Source: Dactylorhiza incarnata
Lineage: Eukaryota > Streptophyta > Magnoliopsida > Asparagales > Orchidaceae
Reading direction: 5' to 3'
DNA length: 64,000 bases
NCBI GenBank assembly: GCA_033032865.1
Contig: JAWHQI010000503.1
Location: forward strand, 124,001-188,000
The translations under genes and the position numbers were made by a program. Position 1 is the stretch's first letter. Each line of letters begins with the position of its first letter. The notes below the pieces were generated by a model. That model was not told where the DNA came from and did no database searches. It worked only from the letters and a program-made list of their open reading frames with translations. This document shows positions 1 to 11,585 of the stretch, piece after piece.

Positions 1-1321
1 GGGGAGTTTGTTGGAACATGCGTTCTGCATCTCTCAGGTTTGATAATAACAAATTCCAAGTTGTATTTGATCATATATGTTTTGGGTATAATGTGCAGTT
101 TACAGGTGTGAAGTCGTACAAGAACTCCAATCTGTGTGAGTTACCACTGGGCGCTAACTGTACTGATGTCGTTAGCTTTGTCAGTCAGACGAGTATATCG
201 ACTAGAAGGAGCATGTCATCCTGAAAGCTTATGGCGACTAGAGAGAAGATATCGTCGAGACAGTACATGCATGGTTATTGACGAGCGCTAGACCTAACGC
301 CGAACGCTAGTCATGTCAACTAAAAATATATCGAATTGAAGGCTGATATCGACGTGATAAAGTATATCGACTGGAAGACTGTGTATGCCAGTTAGAGCAC
401 ATATGTCGACTTGAAGGCACTAACGTCGGCCCTAACGATACCGCCGGACGTCGGCGCTAGCAATACTGTCTTGAAGAGCACAGTATCGTCTTGACACTTC
501 ATGTCGACTGGAAGGCCATATCAATGAGACCAGACCTCTCTACTACTGCCGCGCGCTACTGCTAACACGCCGCGTTACCTAAAAGTCCTCGCCAGCGATC
601 TGATTACTTAACGCGGGAGCGTGGTGGAATTTATAGAAGGAAATGTACTACCACATCGTAGTAGCTTATACCACTTGGGTAACCATGGTTTGCAAGGAAA
701 GAGTCACTGCCTTCCTTATTTGCTGATGACCAGCAGTGCACATGCCTAATCAAGCACTCCTACGCGTCGCGCTTGCACTACCGCTCTGCGCTAACAGACG
801 ACTAAAAAGAAAGCTCTACCGCCTTCCTTACATGGAGCAGAACAACTGGGAGATATCGCGAATACGGAGCCTACCGACACGTGGTAACCTTACCGCAGGC
901 GGTAGCTTACTTAAACTCTACATAAAAGCGATTTTCACTCTTGAGTCATGAGACACGAAGTAGGATTTATAATCCGTCTCTAGAGCTAGGAGCCACCATC
1001 TTAAGAGAGGGAAAGAGAGAAAGTACACCTCCTTGTTCAAAGAAGAATAACTCTGGCAAAGCGCATACGGGAACAATAATCTGAAGATGATCGAGCGCCC
1101 GAGAAATGAGAATCACAAGCGCTGATCGGTCACCATCTCTTGATAACAATATTTTTAGGGAGCATTTGTTTTACATTGATTATTTTCTCTCTTCTATTTT
1201 TATATTTTGACTACTTTGTGTGTGGAGGAAATTGATCGGGGAGGTCATCGGATTCTGGGGAGGATTTTGTGCGTAATTCCTCCGTGAGGGCGTCTAAACC
1301 GGGGAGGTCTAGCAAGGGCTA

Positions 1322-1866
1322 TGTTGGCATAAAAATTGTACCTCCAAAACTCACACTACAAAGAGATGAGGGGAAACTATGGAGTGTCGGTTACTCAGGC
1401 TAGAGGGTGCTAAAAAGGAGGGTTGTTGAGCAACGAGGCCTGACTGCCCGCAACGGGAACTCTTGTCACGTGTGATCTGATTGATGAAAAGAGATTACAC
1501 AGGAGTCTAAAACAGGTCAGGAAAAGAGATGAGAAAGAGACTGAATTCGAGACCGCTTATACTTGTCATAAGAGAGGCTCGAATCAAAAGTACCTTGTTT
1601 GGTACCTCCTCCCCTCTATATGTAGACGTGAGGTCCTGCCCAAATGGGCAGGTCTAAAAATAATTGGCTGCCCGGGGTACAGGAGAACCGGGGCAGGGAA
1701 GAGAGGATACATGCAGTGCAAATAGCAAAAAGGAGAGAAAACCCCAAACCGCTTGGTCATGCGGTTGTGCTGGAGGCAGGTTGTCTGTGCCTTGGAGAAT
1801 CTACTGAAGACCGGACGGGCGGTCTGGGCGGTCTCCAAAACCTGTGATCGTCGGGGCCGGTAACCT
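1322..1866 (-). repeat. 3' LTR of the Tat element (approximate limits)
   Basis: On the minus strand this ends GGTACAATTTTTATGCCAACA at 1322, the CA-ending terminus expected of an LTR. A TATA-like CATATAGAG lies near 1620. Positions 1337-1590 are repeated at 11105-11313 in the same orientation and at 11577-11313 in inverse orientation. The inner boundary is uncertain; a TG (TGATCAAGG on the minus strand, about 1870) is the best candidate. Confidence 0.55.
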
Positions 1867-4316
1867 TGATCAAAAAACTGAGGTCGCGGACTTCCGAGCA
1901 AACCTTATCCCTACACATTTTCAATTTTGCTGGAACTTCAGAAATATTTGCTTTGACCGCGGAGATCGCGACCTCTTTCAATGCTAGAAAGGCTATAAAT
2001 ACTGCTTGGAGATTTCAGAATTTAGAACTTTCTGGAAGAAATTGTGAGCTAGTCTCTTTTACGATCACACCTCTTCAGATCGTTGTGAAATCGGAAATGG
2101 ATTTGATGTTGGCCTTCGATAAGGAGGCGAAAACTCTATTTTCGCCTAGATGTCCTGCTTCAAAGAAGAATACTCATGGCAAAGCTTCGACGACCTCCAA
2201 GAAAACTGTCGCGGTCAAGCCCTCCAGAGTAATAGTCAAAGTAGAGGCTTCAGGCAAGGAGATCGCTGATACTTCTGCGAAGGAGAATCAGGAACTTGCA
2301 ATAAAAGGTGGAGTGGCCTCGCCAGTCTCGAACCAAGTCGATGTGACGACCACCTCTTTAGATTCGGTCAAGCTGAAAGTTCCTAAGGTTATGATCACCT
2401 TCGATTACGAGAAATCGGTGGAAGTTCTTGGTCAAACCATCATTCAGTCTAGTCAAACTACTTATACCGAAGCTATTAAGGCCAGGATGCAGCAACAGAA
2501 GTCCTCGACTGATAGGCTCAGGTAACAGATCGCGGAGCAGCAGGAGGCTGCAAAAATAAAGAAAAGGAAGGAGACAAGCTCCTCCACAAAAAATATTAAG
2601 CAAAGGAAGAAAATTGAAGATGAGGAATTGACCACCAAGACCGATTCGGTCAACCCAGCAATTCTGCATGAAGAAGGCAATCTCAGGCATTCTCTTGAGG
2701 ATGCATCTGCAAAGGTAGGTGACCGGACCGATATCATTCCTTCTCTTGCTGTCTCGAAGCCTTCGAGGAGGGAGGATCCCGAGCTGATATCATATCTTGA
2801 CGATCTCTCTTCTAATAGTCTTTCTTGTTCGATCTCGGAGGAGATCGATTTTGAATCTGAGCAGCTTCAAGAGATCACAGAGGAGAAGAGGAAGATCAAG
2901 AAAAATACAAAAGCAGAGGAATAAAAGAAGAAGGGAATGGAGGAGGAAAAGCAGAAAAAGGAAGAGGAAGAAAAGAGGAAAACAAGGTGAAGAGGAGGAG
3001 AAGAAAAGAAAAAGGAAGAGAAGAAGAAAGTGGGGGAGGAGGAGAGGAAGAAAAAAGAGGAAGAGAAGAGAAAAAGAGAAGAGGAAGAAAAGACGAAAGA
3101 GTTGATCGCGGAGGAGAAGAGAAAGAATGAGAAGAAGGAGAAGAAACTGGAAGAGGAGAAGAAAGCTGATGAGGGGAAGAAGAAGAAGGCCAGAGATGAG
3201 AAGGGGAAAAAGAAAGAGACCGGGGAGGAGAAGGAGAAAGCTGAAGAGAAGTAGCATCAACTTGAGAAAGAGAAAGTTGCGATGATCGTTGACTTAACAA
3301 TGCTTTCTGCTGATCAAGATGCCAAGCTGATAAAGGCAGCGACAGACCGCGCAGAAGCTGTTTCCACTCTCCAAACAGGTAAGGCTAAGGTGATTGTGAG
3401 ACCGCCAAATTCACTTCCCTTGCTTGCTTTCAGGCCTCCATCTCCAAAGGACTAACGCGAGATCGTCATCATCCAAATAAATGACAGCCTTATTAGTAAT
3501 GAAGATTTAAAAAGAGAAGAAAAGAGGGAGAAAGATCGCAGAAAAGAGAATTGAAAAGAATGGACCTTGAGCGCCTTAGAGGATCAGATCGCCTCTTGCT
3601 AACCGCAGATCCTACGGTCACCAAAGAGGTCAAAGATCCCTTGTGTGATCACGACCTTCTTTTCTTTCCAAGTCTAATATTATCTGCTTGGTGTCTTACT
3701 TTCCGAATAGCCATAATCAAGTTTACAGTTCTTCTTTTGACCGCAGATGTTGATGAGACTGGGTTGATCCCAAAAGAAAGAGAGATTTCCCAATCGACGA
3801 TGATCCACCGCAGTTTATGGAAATTCTCAAGCCTATCTTCGAAGATGTTCGAACCATGCGGTCTCAGAAGCACATGTTGGAGGATTAACTCAGAGTTCTG
3901 ACCGTCGATTGTGAGGGAAGGCTGCGCGCCAAGGAGGTTGAGTACTCAAATCGAGTTCATACGTCCTCTGAATATTATGAGGTGATGATCGTTGAGCCTT
4001 ATAAGAAACTCCGCAAGGCAGAAAAGATGTCAAGTATTACAAGGGGAAGACCGATGCGTTGACCGTCGAGGTTGGTATCTTCAGGGATGGTCCTGCCAAT
4101 ATGACCTTGCGTCCGGGTGCTCCCAGCGGTCATCATGAAGAGAGACCGACTTCTGAGATCGTCGTGGTTCCCCTGGAGTAGGTAGACAGAGATGTTACTA
4201 AGATACATCGAGCCGCGGTGTCAGCACATCAAAGTTTCGTGGACACCCTGACCGTTGTTAACGAATTGCAAGATGTTGCGGCCTTCATCGAAATAAAGCG
4301 CCAGCCAAGAAGATAA
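1866..4316 (+). pseudogene. Antisense extra ORF 1 of the Tat element, Lys/Glu-rich coiled coil, decayed
   Basis: One reading frame runs from 1866 to about 3460 and is interrupted by only a few stops (near 2523, 2922, 2988, 3252 and 3452), so it is an aged continuous ORF. Residues 1-219 are a mixed domain I do not recognise. From about 2530 the protein becomes a highly charged Lys/Glu-rich coiled coil. The region 3640-3745 looks like an intron: it is pyrimidine-rich and ends TTTTGACCGCAG. Another frame, 3775-4040, gives a further acidic/coiled stretch (DDDPPQFMEILKPIFEDV). It is antisense to gag-pro, as expected for Tat-lineage extra ORFs. A captured host gene is an alternative. No catalytic motif was seen. 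Confidence 0.5.
2905..3260 (+). repeat. Near-pure polypurine tract (about 350 bp)
   Basis: The plus strand is almost entirely A and G (GAGGAAGAAGAAG-type), with only scattered pyrimidines. It encodes the Lys/Glu coiled coil of the antisense ORF. Such strand-asymmetric tracts can in principle form triplex DNA. Confidence 0.8.
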
Positions 4317-4640
4317 AATCCAATCTTTTCTTTTAGTCGGTCTTGAGAGACTTTGATACTAGACAATTTAATAATTCTGTAATATGTTGACATTTAATTT
4401 TCCTCCTATGCGGTCTCTTGATTATTGTGGCCTCGATCTCTACGATTATGTATTACCTGTTATTTTTTCTCTTCAATTCCTTGCATATTTTTTGACTACC
4501 TGCTTGATATGATGTGATCTGTCCTTTTTGTGACCGATTTTGCTGATGTTATCTCTCACCAAGTATACAGGTCAGGCGATCTGCGAAGTCGGCTGGGCGG
4601 TCACTGATTTTGTCATCATGACTAAATTATCCTTGAAATC

Positions 4641-4650
4641 ATATAAATAA
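4641..4650 (+). promoter_or_regulatory. TATA-like box before antisense ORF 2
   Basis: ATATAAATAA lies about 35 bp upstream of the ATG at 4685, in the gap between the two plus-strand ORFs. It is consistent with an independent plus-strand promoter inside the Tat element. Only the motif and its position support this. Confidence 0.3.
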
Positions 4651-4684
4651 CCATGTTTAGAATCGAAGATGCAAACTTTAGTGA

Positions 4685-6010
4685 ATGCGTCCAAAGCACC
4701 GGTCTCAACGATCTATAGAAATGGTGTCCGTTCTGACCGCTGCAACTGAGACCTTCATCAATGCAGACAAACCTTGCAGATTTTCTCAAACTGAATATAT
4801 GTCTTTTCTAGAGCGATATATGATTCAAACTCAGGTGGTCATGTGGCTTCCTCGAGAAGAAGAAGCGTTAAACTTTGGTGTTGAGAATAAGATGGTGATC
4901 CCAATCGATCACTTCGATTGCGGTCTCATGCTTCCTCTCCCATGAGAATTTTTGGAAGTGCTGGAGTATTATGCAGTGGTGCTCGGACAACTGCCATCGA
5001 ACTCCATAACTCTTATGTCCGCCTTCATTTGCTTCCTGAGATCGGCGAGATCCATGCCTCGCTGGCTGGCGAACGCCTTGACCTTCGCCACTACTTGGAC
5101 CTTTGGCCTGAGGTCGCTGAGATCTCCCCTGAAGAGAGTAAGTAAATATTTGCGGTCTCATTAATATTCTCCTTTGTTTGTATATTCTAACACTTTCATT
5201 TCCTTTCCAACGATCTTGGAGGTTCCAATGATCAAGCCTATGTCACCGAAGGAAGAGGTCCTCACTCAGCGAGAGATGAGACTCAAGAGGGATCGCAAGA
5301 AAGATAAGTACGAGACCGCTCAGGAGTCCGATTCGGCCAGCGATCCCTTTCCTCTGACTAGGTTCTGCAAGAAAATGAAGGACATTAAGGTAAAACCCCT
5401 TCTCAAGTAGAATGAGAAGGGGAAAAGTGTGAAGGTGTCCACTGTTCATCCACTATGGAGTGGGAAGCTATCTCAGCACGCTAATGCGGTCATTTCCGCG
5501 CCGTATGCGAGCGCAACACCAGGGAGCCTTTCTCCATTGAGCCCGAGATTCTACCCGATATGTTTGTGCAAGCGGTCGCTTGGAGTGCGATCTTGAGCCA
5601 CCTAATGAGGGCGATCACTCCGCACAACCCTGCATGATATTGATACGCTTCAAGAAAGATTACAAGTAAGAAACCTTACCCGCGGTCTGATGGTTTCCTT
5701 TCATTTTGACCGCCCGATCTAATTTACTTACTTTTGCATAAAGCAAATGGAGAGGCCTACAATATAGATAATCCGGCCTTCCGAGAGGTGATATTAAAGC
5801 ACATTAAAGGTGCATCTAATATGACAATTCTGCGGTTACGAGAATGCAACAGTCTGTCTTCTGAATTTCAGGAGGTGGAGTTCGCGGACTTGTTTCCAGA
5901 AATGGCAAGGATGATCACCAAAGCATCTGTCAGCAATTCTGAGACCGGTGAAGGTGCTGAAGAAGGAGAGACCGCAAAAGGGGGAATAAGGAGAGCGAGC
6001 CAACAAAGTT
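4685..6010 (+). pseudogene. Antisense extra ORF 2 with gypsy 'transposase' (Transposase_28-like) domain
   Basis: The frame from 4685 reads through one TGA (4943) to about 5165. The segment GLMLPLP, stop, then FLEVLEYYAVVLGQLPSNSI and FICFL matches what I recall of the plant 'putative gypsy type transposon' domain (PF04195), whose hallmark is a LPLHPFxxxVLxYYxLxPxQLxPNS-type string. After it come GTAAGT (about 5141) and a pyrimidine-rich stretch ending TTGGAG (about 5221). The frame 5222-5410 (PMIKPMSPKEEVL, then a Lys-rich run) then continues, so an intron is likely. A second intron-like gap is 5668-5745. The last exon-like piece ends near 6010, and AATAAA follows at about 6166. Its biochemical role is unknown; despite the name, no DDE triad is visible. 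Confidence 0.55.
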
Positions 6011-6792
6011 GAGCGGGAGTCAATATGCTCTAGGTGATGACTTGAGTTCGGTTGCAGTCTTAAGCTCTGGATCTCGGGTCCCGCGTAGAAGCTCAAAGTA
6101 GTCCTTAGACGAGACTGAATCCTCATCAGCAGAGCGGTCACCAAAGAGATCAAAGAGCGACCAATAAAGACTGATTTTAGATGATTTTTCTTTATTTGTT
6201 AGAATTGTAATCACCGGTCGTTTTGAGACCACGCGACTTTTGTGCTTATAAAAATGAAATGAAGAAAATTTTGTGTACCTCTTTGTCTGTTTTCTGTGTT
6301 TTCTGAGAATGAATGCACTTACTACTTATAATGAATATGAATCTATCGATCTCATATTTGTTGGTTTGCTCATACTACGCGATCACATTATAACTCATAA
6401 GATGGGATCGATCTCATGACATATAAATTGACCACTAGATCTTGAATAAGAGAACATATGTCTTCAATATATGCGGTCATGTATTCCAAAGAAGCAACAT
6501 ATATATTCGATCACAGGCTTTGAAGTGATTGAGCTAGAATCATCAACTGCATAAGAGAGATCGACAATCTTTCGGGCATATAACAAAAATCCCTCCAGCT
6601 TGAAAAATAAGAGATAACCAAAGATAACGATCTCTGAAGTACTAGATTGTCTTATCTCATAACAATTCAAAAGAGCCGATCTCAAACACTTGAGACCGCT
6701 TCCTCATAAAAATATAGATAATCTTGATAATAATTTTGATGATAATTGCTTATAGACAGTGATCTTCAGTACCTGGGGCATTTTATGAAAAG

Positions 6793-7500
6793 CTTAATAT
6801 TACAACTATAGGTGAAGACCCTAGATGTTCCAGTACATTCCTTAATACGATATTTAGATCAAGAAGTACATGCGGCGGTCTCAGATGCTCCAAACTGCCC
6901 CTTAATAGATTGTGTATAAGGAAACCACATGCGTCGATCTTAAATGCTCCAGACTGCCCCTTAATAGAACAAATAAAAAAAAATATAGGCGATGATCTTA
7001 AATGCTCAAGACTGCCCCTTAATAGAACAAATATCAGAAAAACACAGGCGGTGGTCTTAAATGTTCTAGACCGGCCCTTAATAGAATGGATATCAGAAAA
7101 ACACAAGCGGCAGTCTTAAATGCTCCAGACCGCCCCTTAATAGAACAAATATCAGAAAAGCACAGGCGGCGGTCTTAGATGTTCCAGACCGCCCCTTAAT
7201 AGAATAGATATTAGAAAATCACAAGCGGCGGTCTTAGATGCTCCAGACCTCCCTTTAATAGAATAGATTGCCGAAAAGCACAGGCGACGGTCTTAGATGG
7301 TCCAGACCGCTCCTTAATAGAATAGATATCAGAAAAGCATAGGTGGTGATCTTAGATGCTCCAGACTGCCCCTTAATAGAATAGCTAGCAGAAAAGCTCA
7401 GGCGGGGGTCTTAAATGCTCTAGACCGCCCCTTAATAGAACAAATATCAGAAAAACACAAGCGAGATCTTAAATGCTCTAGACTACCCCTTAATAGAATA
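6793..7500. repeat. 59-bp minisatellite, about 12 copies, each with a hairpin
   Basis: TTAATAG recurs at 6902, 6961, 7019, 7078, 7137, 7196, 7255, 7314, 7373, 7432 and 7490, a period of 58-59 bp, with two degenerate units before. Each unit holds an imperfect inverted repeat, GGCGGTCT with a roughly 10-nt loop and AGACCGCC. It lies between the decayed pol and the antisense ORFs of the Tat relic. The reverse-strand open frame across it is a by-product of the repeat. Confidence 0.92.
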
Positions 7501-7508
7501 GATAGATA

Positions 7509-8110
7509 GCGACCCTGACAATCAAGAAGAGAAGAGGTGTACAGACCAAGATGATCAATAGGGTAGCTGTGGTGCTGAAAAGCGACCATCATTGCTTTCC
7601 TCAGAGAGATCATCAAAACTGCAGCATCCTAAGAAAATGAGCGACCTTGGTGGTCAAGAAGAGAAGAGGTGTACAGACAGAGATGAGCAATAGAGAATGT
7701 GTGGTGCTGAAAAGCGACCGACATTGCTTTCCTCAGAGAGATCATCAAAGTTGTAGAAACCTAGGAAGAAGAGCGACCTTGGCGGTCAAGAAGAGAAGAG
7801 GTGTACAGACCAAGATGATCAATAGGGCATGTGTCATGCAGAAAAGCGACCGACGTTGCTTTCCTTAGAGAGATCATCAAAGTTGTAACACCCAAAGAGA
7901 AAATGACCTCATCAGTCAGAATTCCTAGCCACTCCCCGGCTCAGGCGGCGATCACAAATGCTCATGGTTGCCTATTTCACAAAACTTGGATATCCTTAAA
8001 CCAATGATTGTTCGAAGGTCGCTAGCCAAGATGAGCAATAGGGCAGGTGTCGTGCAAAAAAGCGACCGACATTGCTTTCCTCAGAGAGATCAACAAAGCT
8101 GTAATGATGT
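7509..8110. repeat. 132-bp tandem repeat, about 3 full plus degenerate copies
   Basis: GCGACC followed by TCAAGAAGAGAAGAGGTGTA starts at 7509, 7641 and 7773 (period 132). A degenerate fourth unit starts near 7903, and the AGCGACCGACATTGC segment recurs near 8060. The array abuts the 59-bp array and forms the noncoding region 3' of the truncated pol on the minus strand. Confidence 0.88.
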
Positions 8111-8504
8111 CCTAAAATGCATGACAGAGCTAGGCATTCACTAGACCTCTCTTGATGCAGAGGTGTGTCAGATGTCAGCAAGGACACGACATCCTAAAGA
8201 TCCACCGTATGAGCTTGGCGAGCTACTACTACACAGATACAAAATCTCCCCGCTATCTGTGGTCATTGTAGGTTTTACATCTCAAGCTTCAAGTCGCGGG
8301 GGCAAAAAGTAGGATCCGTCGATATCTCGCTTGGTAGGATTTAGCCTTGTAAGTGATCTATCTCGACACTTCCTTTACAAAGTATGGGGAAAAGGTACAA
8401 GTAGGTACATCAACATAATATAAGATGTAATGACAAAATTGTAAAGAGAAAAAAATGCTTCAGGTCATCTCCATTCCAAGTGTGGGATATATCTTCCACT
8501 TCAT
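8111..8504. other. Noncoding gap of the Tat relic
   Basis: No ORF or clear repeat was seen. In an intact element RT, RNase H and integrase would lie around here, so the gap marks the deletion point of pol. Confidence 0.4.
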
Positions 8505-9421
8505 AAGTTTGGGTCGATGTTGAGGTGGTGGCAAACGACATCAGGATCGACTCCTGACCTAGTATCTGTTGACCATGCAAAGACATCCAGGTTTTTTAGG
8601 AGGCAAGAGATAAGATGGCCCTTCTCTTCTTCAGACAGCTTGACATTGATAGAGAACTTCTTACTTCAATCTTCTTCATCAATTGGAACAACTTGAGTCA
8701 CCTGGGCAGGTTCTAGGCGAGTTTCTTCTCTAGCATCATTCTCTGTTGTTTCTTCTACAGCTTCAACATGATCAGTACCTTGACGCGCTGGAGAGGTCTC
8801 AAACATCTTTGGAGGAGAAGATTCAGTCATATTGACCGTCTTTACATAGCATTCTCGAGCCTTCTTGGGGTCGCTCCTGATTCGATATTACTTTCCGTTG
8901 AGAGTGAACTTGACAGCTAGGTGGAAAGTGGAGACCAATGCTTGGTATTCATTAAGGATCGACATTCCAAAGATAGCGTTGTAGCTATTTAAAACTTCAA
9001 CGACTATAAAGTGAACCGGCTTTGTGATCCCATCGAGTGTCACTAAGAGTGTGACACTTCCTTTTACCTCCTTCTCTTCAGAAATGTCATAAAGTGGCCC
9101 TTCAGTGGAAAGGAGAGTCTTTCCAATCTTTAGGGCCTCATACGCTAGCTTGAAGAGGAGGTTTACTGAACTTTCGGTGTCGATCAAAATTCTTTCCACC
9201 GTATAGTTCTTGATCACCGCCTTAATGACAACAACATCATTGAAAGGATTGTCGGTTGGAGGAAGATCATCTTGCCCGAAGGTGACTATCCCCCTAACAG
9301 GAGCGGAAGAGGAGGTCACAACGACCTCTGATCGGTACTCTTGAAAAGCTAGCTTTTCGGGAAGATTCAAGTCCTGATCCTCCATGAATGCAAAAGAGGT
9401 AGCCCAAGGTACCTTCATCAT
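8505..9421 (-). pseudogene. Tat-lineage aspartic protease and N-terminal stub of reverse transcriptase
   Basis: The minus-strand frame 9421-8888 carries RILIDTESSVNLLF, the retroviral-type protease site, with the Gly of the usual D-T-G changed to Glu. It also has YNAIFGMSILN, then AVVSTFHLAVKF-like sequence, the C-terminal signature of Tat/Athila proteases. After the stop the frame resumes at 8665-8505 with LDVFAWS and GVDPDVVCHHLNIDP, the conserved linker just before RT in Tat-lineage pol. RT itself is missing. The family's role is cleavage of the Gag-Pol polyprotein in virus-like particles; the DTG to DTE change and the deletion mean no activity is expected. Confidence 0.8.
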
Positions 9422-9422
9422 T

Positions 9423-10725
9423 AGCCTCTATGCACTCATTTTGATAACCGATGGTTCCAATGAGGCCAACATCAACTACTTCCTCACACTCCCAATGATC
9501 TTCTGCTACTTTTTTGCTCTTGGAGGTTGAAGCATTTGCAGAATCACCTTTCAAGACTAGGTCCTGCAATTTTCCTTCATTTAGAAGCTTCTCCACCAGC
9601 ATGCGGAGAGCTCGACAATTCTCTGTTAGGTCACCTCTCTCCTTATGATGTTCATAGTAAAGGGAGAGGTTTTAGACTTAAGCTCAGATTGCATAGGAGC
9701 TGGCCTTTTGGAGAATCTGAATGACCTCGCTCATGGGCAGGTTCAGCTCGATGAAAGATTCTAGGGAATCATTAAAATAAGGTTGTGACAAAGCTGGAAG
9801 AGGTGGGTGACAGAATTGGATCTGGTTGACTGGTGCTAATTGGAGAGCTGGAGTGACTGGGGTGGCCAGCAGAAGTTCCTTTTGTTGGAACTGCTGATGA
9901 CCTTGGTATGGATGATGGTGACGAACGTTCCTTCCTCTTTGAGCAGGAGGTTGGAACTCTTGGCGAGGAGGTTTCGCCGGCTGTTGAGCAGCGAAAAAAA
10001 TCAGTAGAGCCTTTCTAGCTGGCTCTTGATGTCAAATTTGAGACATAGGTGGGGTTACTGATCTCCCCTTATATGAAACGGTTAGCGATACTGATCAACT
10101 CTTGATAAGAGCTAGGCTCTCGGGGGGTGACCTCGAATTTGAGGGGGCCTTCCTGGAGGCCATTGACTAAGGCCACCATATATAGTGAGGGATCAACATC
10201 CTTGATCCTGAGGATCTCTTTTTGAAAGAGATCCACGAAGCGAGCTAAAGTCGCTTTCTACTTGCTTGATTCGAAAGAGGGCTGCAGGGCCACTCTTCCT
10301 TTTCTGGAGGTTGCAAACCTCCAGAGAAGCTCTTGCCTAAGAACGACAAAGCAAGTGATGGACATGGGAGGTTGCTTGGGAACCAATCCCATATTTGCCC
10401 ATCAAAAGAGGTTGATCAGGAGTTTACACCTCGTCGTATCTGAGAGAGATCTCAGAGCGACAGCTGACTCGAAAGCCTAGAGATGAGAGACCAAATCACT
10501 CTCCCCAGTGAACATAGGAAGTCGGGTCTCTCTGAAGCCATTGGGAATGAGTTCCCAACAAACTCTATATGTAAAGGGAGATATCTCTTCTGCTTCAACA
10601 ACATCGGAAAGAGTAGAAGGAAAGGCAACAATAGTAGTTGGAGGATAAACATAATTCTCCTGAAAATTTAGCACTCGGGCTGGAGTCCCCTGAGCTGTTG
10701 CTCTGAAGAAATCACGATGAGACAT
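9423..10725 (-). pseudogene. Tat-lineage gag, frameshifted
   Basis: The minus-strand frame at 10725-10477 gives a start region (MSHRDFFRATAQG) and then ELIPNGFRETRLPMFTGE, the usual gypsy capsid entry motif (P..FR....F.G..DP). Downstream pieces include HHKERGDLTENCRALRML near 9640-9600, a degraded form of the Tat C.(2)H..G-H-TE-C zinc motif in which the first Cys is Tyr and one His is Asp. Further frameshifts occur at about 10260-10450 and 9690. Gag would assemble the capsid-like particle. It lies just upstream of protease on the same strand. Confidence 0.7.
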
Positions 10726-11096
10726 GATCTCTAGCTTCAGACTGAGATCACAGAGGAGCTTCGGGCTGAGGGACCACGCGGTCAGGCATTTGACCGCCGA
10801 CTGGAGTACCTGAGGTAGCAGTCAGAGCGGTCTGAGGAGCTAACCAATGGGAGATTGCTGCTAAGGCCTAATTCATTACCTCCAGCTTCCGAGCGGACTC
10901 TTGCTGGGCCTGGGCGGACTCTTGATGAGACTATTCAAGGAGGAGCTCGAGACGAAGTTCAAGGCTTCTACAGAGGTCACACTGCTCGAACAGGGATGAC
11001 TGCTGGCGAGCGGACACTGTTGGTTCTCATGGTCTTACATCTTATTCGGCCGCTGGATTCGCCTAACAATCTGATCTGAAGGTCGCGTGTTCGTTC

Positions 11097-11585
11097 TGTT
11101 TGCACAACAATTGTACCTCCAAACTCACACTACAAAGAGATGGAGGAAAATTGTGGAATGTCGGTTACTCGGGCTAGAGGGTGCTAAAAAAGAGGGTTGC
11201 TGAGCAATGAGGTCTGACTGCCCGCAATGGAAACTATTGTCGCGGGTGATCTGATTGATGAAAAGAGATTACAGAGGAGTCTAAAAAAGGTCAGGAAAAT
11301 AGATAGGAAAGAGAGTTTTGATTCGAGCCTCCAACTTATGACATGTATAAACAGTCTCGAATTCAGTCTCTTTCCTATCTCTTTTCCTGACCAGTTTTAG
11401 ACTCCTTTGTAATCTCTTTTCATCAATCAGATCAACCGTGACAAGAGTTCCAGATGCGGGCAGTCAGACCTCATTGCTCAGCAACCCTCATTTTTAGCAC
11501 CCTCTAGCCCGAGTAACCGATACTCCACAGTTTCCCCCCATCTCTTTGTAGTATGAGTTCTGAAGGTACAATTTTTGTGACAACA
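11097..11585. repeat. Large imperfect palindrome of LTR sequence
   Basis: The forward arm 11097-11313 matches 1323-1560, and the inverse arm 11585-11313 matches 1322-1590. The two arms meet around TTTTGATTCGAGCC, leaving a centre of about 50 nt. The right outer end is TTTTTGTGACAACA, the reverse complement of the left outer end TGTTGGCATAAAAA. The right flank of the Tat relic is therefore an inverted LTR fragment instead of a complete direct LTR. Confidence 0.85.

Larger units (their letters stand above)
1322..11585 (-). mobile_element. Defective Tat-lineage Ty3/gypsy element with antisense ORFs
   Basis: On the minus strand the order is an LTR-like end (11585-11097), gag (10725-9423), protease plus the first part of RT (9421-8505), two tandem arrays (8110-6793), two plus-strand ORFs (6010-4685 and 4316-1866) and an LTR-like end (1866-1322). 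Tat-lineage elements are known to carry extra ORFs between pol and the 3' LTR, some antisense, with a domain annotated as a putative gypsy transposase. Most of RT, RNase H and integrase are absent, so it is non-autonomous. It interrupts solo LTR A. Both outer ends read as the same LTR terminus in inverted orientation, so no normal pair of direct LTRs remains. Confidence 0.75.

Noticed and set aside
2797..3300. ORFs on both strands in the polypurine region (Leu/Phe/Ser-rich on the minus strand, Arg/Lys-rich on the plus strand)
   Set aside because: Low-complexity purine tract is stop-poor in several frames; only the plus frame continuous with 1866-2525 is supported.
6783..7106. Minus-strand ORF with repeated LRGSLEHLR
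   Set aside because: Translation of the 59-bp minisatellite; no start or homology.
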